NCBI GenBank assembly: GCA_017794825.1
Contig: CP051237.1
Coordinates: forward strand, 4,172,501 to 4,236,500
DNA: 64,000 nucleotides
DNA from: Pararhizobium sp.
GTDB taxonomy: Bacteria; Pseudomonadota; Alphaproteobacteria; Rhizobiales; Rhizobiaceae
Reading direction: 5' to 3'
A program made the position numbers and the translations under genes. Under the pieces are notes generated by a model. The model worked only from the letters and a program-made list of their open reading frames with translations. It had not been told where the DNA came from and ran no database searches. Of the stretch, positions 34,921 through 43,669 are shown piece by piece (position 1 is the first letter of the stretch; each line of letters starts with the position of its first letter).

Positions 34921-36480
34921 TTACTCGACCAGCGCCGTCTGATCGACAGCCAGGGCGGAATAACATTGAAAGACGATCTCCTCCTTGGTGACCCGCTCGC
35001 CCGTGAGTTCGGTCACCGGCCGTCCCTGGGCGAATACGATGACGCGATCGCAGATCTGCGCGAGTTGCTCGGCGTCGGTGCTGGCGCAGACGATGGAGGC
35101 GCCCTCCCTGGCGGCCCGATCGATCGCTGCAAATACCTGTTGGCGCGCGCCGACGTCCACGCCTTGCGTCGGTTCATCGAGCAGAAGCAGGCGCGGTTTG
35201 AGTTCCAGCCACTTGGCCAGCAGCACCTTCTGCTGGTTGCCGCCGCTCAGATTGTCCAGATTGAGGTCCGGATTATTGGGCCTGACGTCGTGCGCCACGC
35301 CTGTTTCCTGCGCCCATTGCCGCATGCCCAGCCGGTCGAGCCCCAGCTTTCGCGCGAAGTTCGATATAGAGGGCAGCGTCATGTTGTCGCTTACCGGCAG
35401 CGTGCCGGCGCCGCTGGCGCCGATGCGGTCGGCCGGCAGGAAGGCCATGCCGAGACCGATCGCCTTTTCCGGTTTCATTTCGCGCAGTCTGGTCCCTTTG
35501 CCGTCGATCGAAAGCATGCCGTCGAGCGCCGTGCGTGCGCCATAGATCAGTGACGGAATTTCGTCGAAACCGGAACCGATCAGACCGGTCAGGCCGAGCA
35601 CTTCGCCGCCGGAAAGATCGAAGGAGACGTTGCGGCAGGTCGCTCCGGAAAGATCGCTGACGATGACGGCGCTGCGATCCGCCGGTTTTTTCCGGTGCGT
35701 CGCCTGATAGGCGGTGACGCGTTTACCGATGATCAGTTCGATGAAGTCTTCCGGCGAGGTGCGGTCGGTCTCGATGACGCCTGCAACCCGGCCGTCGCGA
35801 AGGACGGTCGCGCGGTCCGTGATCTCCATGATCTCGTCAACGTCGTGGCTGACGAATATCACCGAGGCGTCCTTCTTCACCATCTGTCTGACAAGATTGA
35901 ACAGTTTTTCCACACCGATGCGCGGAAGGAACGGTGTTGGCTCGTCAAGCACCAGGATCCCTTCGCCGCCGTGGGCTTCCTGGGCGGAGCGCACTTCCTC
36001 CATCGCGCGGACGATGGCGACGAGGCAGCGATCGACCTGTGGCAGATCCTGGATTTTCGTCGTTGGATCGATCGCCAGTTCATAGTCTGTCAGAATTCTG
36101 CGAATACGCTGGGTCTCGCCGCGCCAGTCGATCCGCCAGCGGTTTTGCGTCGCGAAATCGCTGAGGCAAATATTCTCTGTCACCGAAAGCGACGGTATCA
36201 GTCCAAGATGCTGATGGACGAAGGCCATGCCGAGTTCGCGGAACTGGCCGGGCGTCAGCGGCAGTGGAATGTCCTTGTCGTAAAGGACGAGCTTTGCGCC
36301 CGGCTGCGGCGCCAGAAATCCCGAAAGGATCTTGATCAGAGTCGACTTGCCGGAACCGTTCTGCCCCAGAAGTCCGTGCACTTCCCCGCGCGAAACGGAG
36401 AGGGAAACGCCGTCAAGTGCGACGGCGCCTCCGAAATGCTTGCTCAGATTTGTAATCTGCAGCGCTGGTGTCTTCTGCAT
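34921..36480 (-). CDS. Ribose-type ABC transporter ATPase (two cassettes)
   Basis: 519 residues with two fused ABC domains. The first has a Walker A GQNGSGKST (about 35-43) and Walker B ILVLDEPTPFL. The second has a degenerate Walker A (GLIGSGFDE), signature LSGGNQQ and LLLLDEPTQGV, as in RbsA/MglA. Starts 21 bases after the binding-protein stop. It drives the permease at 33813. Order in transcription is binding protein, ATPase, permease, small protein, hydrolase, CoA-transferase: an unusually long operon mixing import and metabolism. Confidence 0.95.
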   Translation of the reverse strand: MQKTPALQITNLSKHFGGAVALDGVSLSVSRGEVHGLLGQNGSGKSTLIKILSGFLAPQPGAKLVLYDKDIPLPLTPGQFRELGMAFVHQHLGLIPSLSVTENICLSDFATQNRWRIDWRGETQRIRRILTDYELAIDPTTKIQDLPQVDRCLVAIVRAMEEVRSAQEAHGGEGILVLDEPTPFLPRIGVEKLFNLVRQMVKKDASVIFVSHDVDEIMEITDRATVLRDGRVAGVIETDRTSPEDFIELIIGKRVTAYQATHRKKPADRSAVIVSDLSGATCRNVSFDLSGGEVLGLTGLIGSGFDEIPSLIYGARTALDGMLSIDGKGTRLREMKPEKAIGLGMAFLPADRIGASGAGTLPVSDNMTLPSISNFARKLGLDRLGMRQWAQETGVAHDVRPNNPDLNLDNLSGGNQQKVLLAKWLELKPRLLLLDEPTQGVDVGARQQVFAAIDRAAREGASIVCASTDAEQLAQICDRVIVFAQGRPVTELTGERVTKEEIVFQCYSALAVDQTALVE

Positions 36481-36501
36481 CGGTCCAGCCTGTTGCGGGT
36501 T

Positions 36502-37599
36502 CTATTCCAGGCCCCACAACTTCTTGAAGCCGCTGATCTCGCCGTCGCCATAGCCGCCATAGGTGGCCGGAACGCCCGCTGTCTCGACATTGCTGTCGTC
36601 GAACAGGTAGAGCGGCGTGTTCAGCTGGGTGATTTCACCCTTGTCGCAGAGCAGGCGCATCGTGCCGTCGATGCTGGACCAGCCAACCCATGCAAGGCTT
36701 TCGCCCACATCCATCTCCATCAGATCGCCGTCGCGGATCATGTCGAGAATGAACGGCGTACCGTTGTAGCTGGCGATGCGCACGTCCTCGCGATTGGAAA
36801 GGGTCAGCGCCGGAACGACGAAGCCCGACATCGAATCGTAGATCGGCAGGATGTAGTTGATGCCCGGATCGGCGACGAGGGCCGACTGGACTTCCGGCTG
36901 GATCTGGCTGCCCCATTCGACAACAGGAACGTTGACGTATTTGTGCTTGCAGTCAGGGCAGTTGGCGTCGAGATAGTCCTGGATCGCCTTGACGAAAGGC
37001 CCGGTCGGAATGATCTCGTCCGAGCCGATGATCACCGCATTGACCTTTCCGCCGGTCTTTTCCATTGCCCAGGCCGCCATCAGCTGCCCGGCTTTGGTGT
37101 AGTCCATGGCGAAGTTGCCGTCGACGAGTTCGCTTGGCGTCTGCGTGACGTCGTAGAGGTGGGTCGCGACGATTTTCAAGCCGGCGTCGCGGGCTTCGGC
37201 GAGCTGCGGACCGATCGCTTCCGGCGGGATCCCGCCCTGGATGTCGATGACGTCATAGCCTTCCGAGACAGCCTGCTTCACGGCCTGGACCCACTGGTCG
37301 AGGTTGAGCTGGTTTTCGGACACGGTGAGTTCGAACCCGATCGCGTCGGCGGCTTCTTTCTGGGCCTTTGCGATTTCGACATTGAACGGATTTTCGCTCG
37401 TCAGTGGTATGACATAGACCTTCTTGTCGGCCATGCAGGCCTTGGCGTCGAAAGCCTCGCCCGGCGCCTCGAAACTCGGCAGTTTGCTTGCCTCTTCGAG
37501 CAGCGCCTTGGCGTCCTGAGCGTTCGCAGCGCTTGCAAATCCCGCCGTTGCGGCGAGCGCCACGAATGCCGAAATGTGCATTCCCTTGCATGCAGTCAT
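36502..37599 (-). CDS. Ribose-type ABC substrate-binding protein
   Basis: 365 residues from ATG 37599 (AAGGAGAAC upstream). The frame stays open far beyond, to 38574, but that is overlap with hyuA. A signal peptide with ISAFVALAATAGFASA cleaves near Ala27. VYVIPLTSENPFNVEIAKAQ and YDVIDIQGG are marks of type I sugar-binding proteins (RbsB/YtfQ-like). Periplasmic receptor for the ATPase and permease that follow. The operator-like site at 37660 lies 61 bases upstream, shared with the divergent hyu operon. Confidence 0.93.
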   Translation of the reverse strand: MTACKGMHISAFVALAATAGFASAANAQDAKALLEEASKLPSFEAPGEAFDAKACMADKKVYVIPLTSENPFNVEIAKAQKEAADAIGFELTVSENQLNLDQWVQAVKQAVSEGYDVIDIQGGIPPEAIGPQLAEARDAGLKIVATHLYDVTQTPSELVDGNFAMDYTKAGQLMAAWAMEKTGGKVNAVIIGSDEIIPTGPFVKAIQDYLDANCPDCKHKYVNVPVVEWGSQIQPEVQSALVADPGINYILPIYDSMSGFVVPALTLSNREDVRIASYNGTPFILDMIRDGDLMEMDVGESLAWVGWSSIDGTMRLLCDKGEITQLNTPLYLFDDSNVETAGVPATYGGYGDGEISGFKKLWGLE

Positions 37600-37905
37600 T
37601 GATGTTCTCCTTGTTCCCCTGGACAGGCAAACGTTAGCACAGAGAATTTTATCAAACAATTGGTCTGGACAAATCACTTCGTTTGATGTGCTATTCAAAG
37701 TCACAAGGGTGCAAACCATGAGGGGATTTGCATTGGCGCGCGGTATGCCGGAGGGTGTCCTATTCCCAGTGACGACCAACGAAAACCGGATTTTCCGTCT
37801 GACGTCGCCGGTCTCAAACGGATCGGCCGCGAGGTCAGGCAGAGGATTGGTGATCTGCTGCGGCAGGCGGGCCAGGGCAAAAGCAAGCAAGTGGAAAGGC
37901 GTTAC
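37600..37905. promoter_or_regulatory. Divergent control region, ABC importer / hyu operon
   Basis: 306 bases between the two divergent operons. It contains operator-like site 5 (37660-37673). The hyuA frame stays open upstream to 37687 without an ATG and encodes helix-like residues (GLKRIGREVRQRIGDLLRQ), so an upstream non-ATG start cannot be excluded. No tRNA or terminator is seen. Confidence 0.5.
37660..37673 (-). promoter_or_regulatory. Operator-like site 5
   Basis: Read on the minus strand TTTGTCCAGACCAA, identical to site 4. Sixty-one bases upstream of the binding-protein start. Confidence 0.65.
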
Positions 37906-40110
37906 ATGAGTAATTCTGACGACTCGGTTCGCAAATACGAACAGCGGATCGCCGAACTGGAAGCGCGGCTGCGCCGCATGGAAGCGTTCATGGATGGTGA
38001 TGAAACGCCGCCGGCGACGCAGATCGCCGCCCGAAGACATGTGCCGCGCATCGGCGAGGGCTATCGTCTGGGCGTGGATGTGGGCGGAACGTTCACCGAC
38101 CTCATGCTCATCGACGAACGCACGGGGGAGACCCATGTTGCCAAGGTGTCTTCGACGCCGAAGGATTCCTCGATCGGCGTTCTCAGCGGCATCGAGCGGA
38201 TCTGCCGCCAGGCCGGCATCGACCCCACCGAAATCAACTATGTGATGCATGGAACAACAGTCGCCACCAACACCGTTCTGACCGGAACAGGCGCGCTGGT
38301 CGGACTGGTGACCACGCGTGGTTACCGGCAGGTGTTGCAGATCGCCCGGTCGTTTGTGCCGGGCGGTCTCGGCGGCTGGGTCATCTACAACAAGTCCGAT
38401 CCGCTCGCCCCGCTGGAACTCACCATCGAGGCGAATGAACGCATCGCAGCCGACGGAACTGTGGTCGAACCGCTGGACGAGGACCAGTTGCGACGCGATC
38501 TTCAGGTTCTGAAGGACGGAGACATCCAGGCCCTGACCGTCAGCCTCTACAACGCCTACACCAACGGCGTTCACGAGCGCATGGTGCGTGATGTGGCCCA
38601 GTCGGTGCTGCCAGGTATTCCGGTCTCCATTTCATCGGAAGTCATGCCGGAAATGTACGAATACGAGCGGACGGAAACGACCGTGGTCAATTCCTACATT
38701 CGCCCGGTCGTCGCCAAATACGTCGAGAACCTGCATGGCGAACTGGATCGCCGCATGAACGGCGTTCGCCTCCAGATCCTGCGTTCCGACGGCGGCTTGT
38801 CGTCCGCAGACGCGGCCAAGTCGGCGCCGGTCAACTTGCTGATGTCGGGTCCGGCCGGCGGCGTGTCGGGCGCCATCTGGATCGCCAAACAGTCCGGCTA
38901 CGAGGACCTGCTGACCTTCGACATGGGCGGAACGTCGACCGACGTGGCGCTGATCCAGAACGGCGTCGCCCAGACCCGGCGCGAGACGCGGGTCGCCGAC
39001 GTTACGGTGCGTGCGCCGTCCATCGACGTCCGGACCGTGGGCGCCGGCGGCGGCTCGGTCGCCTACGTTCCGGAACTGACCAAGGCGCTTCGCGTTGGTC
39101 CGAAATCCGCCGGCGCCGATCCGGGGCCGGCCGCCTATGGTAGGGGCGGTGAGGAGCCGACTGTCACAGACGCGAACATCGTTCTCGGCTACCTGCCGGC
39201 CGCGGCCCGTCTTGGCGGCGACATGGCGATGGACGTATCGCTGGCCGAAAAAGCGGTCGGAACCGTCGCCAATGCGCTTGGCCTGCCGGTCAAGAAGGCC
39301 GCCGAAGGCATCTATGACATCGTCAACGAAAACATGTTCGGCGCGCTCAGGCTGGTTTCGGTGGAGCAGGGCTACGACCCGCGTAACTTTGCGCTTGTCG
39401 CCTTCGGCGGCGCCGGTCCTCTGCACGCCAACGCGCTCGCCAAACTGATGGGATCGTGGCCTGTGATCGTGCCGCCGGGTCCGGGCGTTCTCTGCGCCTC
39501 CGGCGACGCGACGACCCGACTGCGCGACGAGGCCTCGCGCACGCTGGTCGTGCGGGTCGAAAACACCAGCGATCGAAAAATCCGCGACGAACTGGAGGAA
39601 CTGGCGAGCCAGGCCGCAAAGAGCCTCGAGGGAGAGGGCGTCGAACGCCACGATCAGACCGTCGCCTACGAAATCGACCTGCGTTACGCGGGCCAGGGCA
39701 CATCGCTTTCGGTTCCGGTGACGCCGGAACATTTCGACCGCGAGGGCCTGAAGGGCGTAACGAAGCGCTTCGACGACATGCACCACCAGATGTTCACCTT
39801 CAATCTCGACCAGCCGCACGAACTGGTCAATCTCAGGGCCGTGGTCCAGGGCAAGGAAACCATGGTGACGGCGCGCAAGCTTGAAAGCGGCGGCGGGGAT
39901 CCGTCCCGGGCGAAAACCGCCGAAACAACGGTGTTCTGCGACGGGGAAGACCGGAAGGCCGTCATCTACGACCGCGAGAAGTTGAGGACGGGCGATCGCA
40001 TCGCCGGACCCGCCATCGTGACGGAGATGGACTCCACCACCCTCATCCTGCCGGATCACTTCGCGGAGGTCGACGCCGTCGGCAGCCTGCTGATCCGCCC
40101 CGTGAACTGA
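37906..40110 (+). CDS. hyuA: Hydantoinase/oxoprolinase subunit A with coiled-coil N terminus
   Basis: 734 residues from ATG 37906 (GGAAAGG upstream; a GTG at 37891 is an alternative). The catalytic body starts at about 54 with the ATP-binding DVGGTFTD of the HyuA/oxoprolinase/acetone carboxylase family; MHGTTVATNTVL, LTFDMGGTSTDVAL and FGGAGPLHANALA follow. Together with HyuB it opens cyclic amides using ATP (N-methylhydantoin, 5-oxoproline). The first 50 residues are extra, with a predicted coiled coil (YEQRIAELEARLRRMEAF, 11-28) similar to that on the ABC permease at 33813. First gene of the operon hyuA-hyuB-yrdC-like-amidase. Confidence 0.95.
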   Translation: MSNSDDSVRKYEQRIAELEARLRRMEAFMDGDETPPATQIAARRHVPRIGEGYRLGVDVGGTFTDLMLIDERTGETHVAKVSSTPKDSSIGVLSGIERICRQAGIDPTEINYVMHGTTVATNTVLTGTGALVGLVTTRGYRQVLQIARSFVPGGLGGWVIYNKSDPLAPLELTIEANERIAADGTVVEPLDEDQLRRDLQVLKDGDIQALTVSLYNAYTNGVHERMVRDVAQSVLPGIPVSISSEVMPEMYEYERTETTVVNSYIRPVVAKYVENLHGELDRRMNGVRLQILRSDGGLSSADAAKSAPVNLLMSGPAGGVSGAIWIAKQSGYEDLLTFDMGGTSTDVALIQNGVAQTRRETRVADVTVRAPSIDVRTVGAGGGSVAYVPELTKALRVGPKSAGADPGPAAYGRGGEEPTVTDANIVLGYLPAAARLGGDMAMDVSLAEKAVGTVANALGLPVKKAAEGIYDIVNENMFGALRLVSVEQGYDPRNFALVAFGGAGPLHANALAKLMGSWPVIVPPGPGVLCASGDATTRLRDEASRTLVVRVENTSDRKIRDELEELASQAAKSLEGEGVERHDQTVAYEIDLRYAGQGTSLSVPVTPEHFDREGLKGVTKRFDDMHHQMFTFNLDQPHELVNLRAVVQGKETMVTARKLESGGGDPSRAKTAETTVFCDGEDRKAVIYDREKLRTGDRIAGPAIVTEMDSTTLILPDHFAEVDAVGSLLIRPVN

Positions 40111-40135
40111 ATCAAACCTGCAAGGGAACAACGCC

Positions 40136-42037
40136 ATGCCGGCCAAGATCATTCAGAAAAACGACACCCCCTTCAATCGGGTCGATGTCGAACCGATTAC
40201 CCTCGACATCATCGAGAACGCCCTGCGCAACGCCCGCACGGAAATGGACGCTGTGCTGTTCCGCACCGCCATGTCGCCGGGGATCCGCGAACAGCACGAC
40301 GCATTTCCCATGATCGCCAATTCGGCGGGCAAGATGGTCGTCGGGCAGTTCGGCTCCTTCATCCATGGCTTCACTGAAGGCTATGACGGGGTAATCGAGG
40401 ATGGCGACATCTTCCTGACCAACGACCCGTATTCCTGTAACGGCGCGGTCAGCCATCTCAATGACTGGCTGACGATGAAGCCTATCTTCCGGGAAGGCAG
40501 ACACGTCGCCTGGGCGGCGATGTTTGGCCACCTGACGGACGTCGGCGGCCGGGTGCCAGGCAGTCTGCCGACCGATGCGCACATGATCTTCGAGGAAGGC
40601 ATCCAGATTCCTCCGGTGAAGATCTACCATCGCGGTGAGGTCAACCAGGAAGTCCTGAACATGTGCCTGCGCAACACTCGCACGGAAGAGTGGAACAAGT
40701 CGGACTTTAACGCCATCGTCGCGGCCCTCAGGCTCGCCGAACGCCGCGTGCACGAGATCTGCGACCGTTTCGGCGACGATACCTTCTACTCCGCAATGGA
40801 AGACATGCTCGACCGTAACTTCCAGGCGATGAAGGCGATCATCCACATGGTGATCCCGGAATCCTCGAACAAGTTCTACTTCGAAGACTATATCGACGAC
40901 GACGGCATCGGCATGGGCCCTTACAAGGTGGCCTGCAGCCTGTGGCGCGAAGGCGACGTGGCGATCTTCGACTTCGAAGGCACTGATCCGCAATCGGTGA
41001 GTTCCGTGAACTTTCTCCTGAACGAGGAGATGTTCAAGATGTTCCTCGGCGCCTTCACGATCAACCTGTTCGATCCGCAGATCCTGTTCAACGACGGCTT
41101 CTATCCGCTTGTCGAGGTCCGCATTCCGCGCGGCACGATCCTCAAGCCAGTGCGCCCGGCCGCGCTGTCCTGCCGCACCCACATGCTCGGTCGCATCTTC
41201 GATATCATGGGCGGTCTGCTCGGCCAGGGAGCGCCGGATGCGCTGAACGCCGCCGGTTTCTCCGACAGCCCGCACTTCATGTATTCGGGTTACAATTCGG
41301 AAGGCGAATGGTACCAGCTTTACCAGATCGGCTTCGGCGGAATTCCCGGTCGTCCGGTTGGCGACGGTCCTGACGGACACTCGCTGTGGCCCGCCTTCAT
41401 GAACGTGCCGAACGAGTTCCTGGAGGCCTATTTCCCGCTTCGGATCGTGACGTACGAAACCATTCCCGATTCCGGCGGCGCAGGCCTGCATCGCGGCGGC
41501 AATGGCGTGTCGCTGGGCTACCAGTTCCTCGAGCCCGGCGAGATCTCGATCCATGACGACCGTTGGCTCACCTATCCGTGGGGCGTCAACGGCGGCACGC
41601 CCGGCGCGCGCTCCACCAAGCTTCTTGCCCGCAAGGACGGCACGAAGGAACACCTTCCGTCGAAATGCGACAAGGTGAAGGTCGAACCCGGCGACACGCT
41701 CTTCTTCAACACCTGGGGGGGCGGCGGCTGGGGCGACCCGCTGAAGCGCGAGGCCTCCAAGGTCGCGATGGACGCCCGACGCGGCCTCGTCACCGTCGAG
41801 GGAGCGCGACGTTACGGCGTGGCGCTGCGCGACGATTTCTCCCTCGACGAGGGCGAAACGAAGCGTCTGCGCGAACGCATGGAAGCCAACCGCGGCGAAC
41901 TGCCGATGTTCGACCGCGGCGGCAGCATCGAGGATCTGAAGGCGCGGTGCCGCGCCGAAACGCATCTCGATCCGCCGCGTGCGCCGATCTTCCAGAAATG
42001 GATGAAGCGCGAAAAGACGGCGCAGGCCGCCGAATGA
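40136..42037 (+). CDS. hyuB: Hydantoinase/oxoprolinase subunit B
   Basis: 633 residues. EPITLDIIENALRNARTEMD at the start, FRTAMSPGIREQHDAFP, GFTEGYDGVIEDGDIFLTND and the C-terminal GGGWGDPLKRE are standard HyuB segments. It is the partner of HyuA encoded 25 bases upstream; the complex is cytosolic. The C-terminal region after 560 carries an extra acidic/basic tail. Hydantoinases of this type yield N-carbamoyl amino acids, which the isochorismatase-fold amidases of this window could then hydrolyse. Confidence 0.95.
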   Translation: MPAKIIQKNDTPFNRVDVEPITLDIIENALRNARTEMDAVLFRTAMSPGIREQHDAFPMIANSAGKMVVGQFGSFIHGFTEGYDGVIEDGDIFLTNDPYSCNGAVSHLNDWLTMKPIFREGRHVAWAAMFGHLTDVGGRVPGSLPTDAHMIFEEGIQIPPVKIYHRGEVNQEVLNMCLRNTRTEEWNKSDFNAIVAALRLAERRVHEICDRFGDDTFYSAMEDMLDRNFQAMKAIIHMVIPESSNKFYFEDYIDDDGIGMGPYKVACSLWREGDVAIFDFEGTDPQSVSSVNFLLNEEMFKMFLGAFTINLFDPQILFNDGFYPLVEVRIPRGTILKPVRPAALSCRTHMLGRIFDIMGGLLGQGAPDALNAAGFSDSPHFMYSGYNSEGEWYQLYQIGFGGIPGRPVGDGPDGHSLWPAFMNVPNEFLEAYFPLRIVTYETIPDSGGAGLHRGGNGVSLGYQFLEPGEISIHDDRWLTYPWGVNGGTPGARSTKLLARKDGTKEHLPSKCDKVKVEPGDTLFFNTWGGGGWGDPLKREASKVAMDARRGLVTVEGARRYGVALRDDFSLDEGETKRLRERMEANRGELPMFDRGGSIEDLKARCRAETHLDPPRAPIFQKWMKREKTAQAAE

Positions 42038-42041
42038 CGTA

Positions 42042-42776
42042 ATGGAGCAGACGGCGAGCGCAATGTCCCGCACTGACGATCCGATCTCTCCGGCGCAACT
42101 CGCCGGCGAGGTGTCGTCGGTGCTCGACACGCTCTACGCCGGCGGGGTGGCGATCATCCCGCTCGACGTCGCCTACGCCATCGTCGCGTGCGGCGAAGAA
42201 GGCATAAGGCGCATCTTCACGGCGAAGAACCGCTCCTACGACAAGCCGTCCGGCATGTTCGGAAACTGGGCGCTCTCGGGCGAGGTCCACATCATGGACG
42301 ACGACCGGCATGCGATGGTCAAAAGCGTCATCGAGGAGGACCGGCTGCCGTTCTCGGTCGTCGCTCCCTACCGCGCGGATCACCCGATCTTCGCGCGGGT
42401 GGCGCCCTTCGTGCTCGCCAACTCCTCCAAAGCCGGCACGCTCGACATGCTGCTGAACGCCGGTCTTGTGCATGACGAGGTCGCCCGGCAGTCGGTCGAA
42501 CGGGAACAGCCCGTCTTCGGTTCATCGGCCAACACGTCGCTCGCAGGCTCGAAATACCGGTATGTGGATATCGAGGAGCAGGTCCGTAAGGCCGCCGATA
42601 CGCATCTCGACCATGGCCTCAGCAAATACGCCAACGCCGAAGGGCGCTCCAGCACGATCATCGATTTCCGGGATTTCCATGTCGTGCGCGTCGGCGTCTG
42701 TTTCGACCGTCTGAAGGAGATCTTCAGGGACCGGTTCGACGTGTCGCTGACCGTCGACGAAAGGACAGCACAATGA
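42042..42776 (+). CDS. YrdC/Sua5-domain protein in the hydantoinase operon
   Basis: 244 residues (or 237 from the ATG at 42063). The dsRNA/ATP-binding YrdC fold is recognisable: VAIIPLDVAYAI matches the PTDTxYG strand, TAKNRSYDKPS (60-70) matches the KxRxxxKP motif with Lys62, Arg64 and Lys68, and VFGSSANTSLAG matches the SxN segment. In Sua5/TsaC and HypF this domain makes an acyl- or carbamoyl-adenylate. A housekeeping copy would not be expected between hyuB (4-base gap) and an amidase (ATGA overlap), so a pathway role in carbamoyl chemistry is suspected. Short for Sua5; no C-terminal Sua5 domain. Confidence 0.85.
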   Translation: MEQTASAMSRTDDPISPAQLAGEVSSVLDTLYAGGVAIIPLDVAYAIVACGEEGIRRIFTAKNRSYDKPSGMFGNWALSGEVHIMDDDRHAMVKSVIEEDRLPFSVVAPYRADHPIFARVAPFVLANSSKAGTLDMLLNAGLVHDEVARQSVEREQPVFGSSANTSLAGSKYRYVDIEEQVRKAADTHLDHGLSKYANAEGRSSTIIDFRDFHVVRVGVCFDRLKEIFRDRFDVSLTVDERTAQ

Positions 42777-43414
42777 CGGATTCATACGAAACGTTCGGGT
42801 ATCAGCCCGACGCCCGGATCGGTTTCGGCAAGAAGCCTGGCGTCGTCGTCGTCGATTTCCAGACCGCCTTCACCGATCCGAGCTTTCCGCTCGGCAAGAG
42901 CCCGATGATCGGTTCCGCCGTCGAAGCGACGGCGACGCTTTTGAAGGCGGCGCGGGCTGCGAACGCGCCGGTCGCCAATGTCTACACCGCTTATTCCAGC
43001 GCGCGCGACGCGCCCTACTGGAAGGTGCCGACGGTGGTCAACGAATTCCATCACGGCAAGCCAGGCACGGAGTTCGAGCCGCGCACCTACGATGCGTCCT
43101 ACGACACCGTGTTCTGCAAGACGGGACCTTCGGTCTTCTTCCAGACAGCCGTCGTCCAGCTCTTCATCAAGGAACGGGTGGACACCGTCTTCGTCACCGG
43201 TTGCACCACGTCCGGCTGTATCCGCGCCAGCGTCATCGACGCTTTTTCCTACGGCTTTCGGGTGATGGTTCCCGAACCCTGCGTCGCCGACATGGACGAG
43301 GGGCCGCACCGCGACAATTTGAGAGACATCGGCCGCCGCTACAGCGACATCCTCGATCTCGACGAGTCCCTGGCCTATTTCGAGGAAATAAGGAAAAGCA
43401 ACGCCATCGACTGA
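42773..43414 (+). CDS. Isochorismatase-fold cysteine hydrolase (amidase) 2
   Basis: 213 residues. The triad is Asp28 (VVVDF), Lys116 (VFCKT) and Cys149 (TTSGCIRAS). Start overlaps the YrdC-like stop (ATGA). Next to an ATP-dependent hydantoinase the likely reaction is hydrolysis of an N-carbamoyl amino acid, as N-carbamoylsarcosine amidohydrolase does in creatinine breakdown. It lacks the cysteine cluster of paralog 1 after the nucleophile. Last gene of the operon. Confidence 0.92.
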   Translation: MTDSYETFGYQPDARIGFGKKPGVVVVDFQTAFTDPSFPLGKSPMIGSAVEATATLLKAARAANAPVANVYTAYSSARDAPYWKVPTVVNEFHHGKPGTEFEPRTYDASYDTVFCKTGPSVFFQTAVVQLFIKERVDTVFVTGCTTSGCIRASVIDAFSYGFRVMVPEPCVADMDEGPHRDNLRDIGRRYSDILDLDESLAYFEEIRKSNAID

Positions 43415-43669
43415 ACATATAGACCCGGCGCGAATGTTTGGCCTGAGACAAAACAAGAATGGTCTGACATGGGCCTTCAGCAAAACTATCGTTTTGCAAT
43501 GAGACTTATCGAGGTCTTGCTTACCTGCCGCCGAAAAGATAGGGGGTCGGGATGATGTTCACTTCCGCATTTTTCCCGCTGATCTGACGACGCCTTGTCG
43601 TTCCGGCAATTTTCAGCCGGCCAGATTCATTCGGTTTCTCCGACGCGAGCGCCGAAGGGAGAATTTATA

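Noticed and set aside
37687..37905. Open frame continuing upstream of hyuA
   Set aside because: No ATG or GTG with a ribosome site before 37891; kept only as a note in the control-region entry.
36502..38574. 690-residue version of the ABC binding protein
   Set aside because: The extra N terminus is antisense to hyuA; ATG 37599 has a strong ribosome site and signal peptide.
43440..43470. AATGGTCTGACATGG as a seventh regulon site
   Set aside because: One base short of the spacing and the right half does not match.
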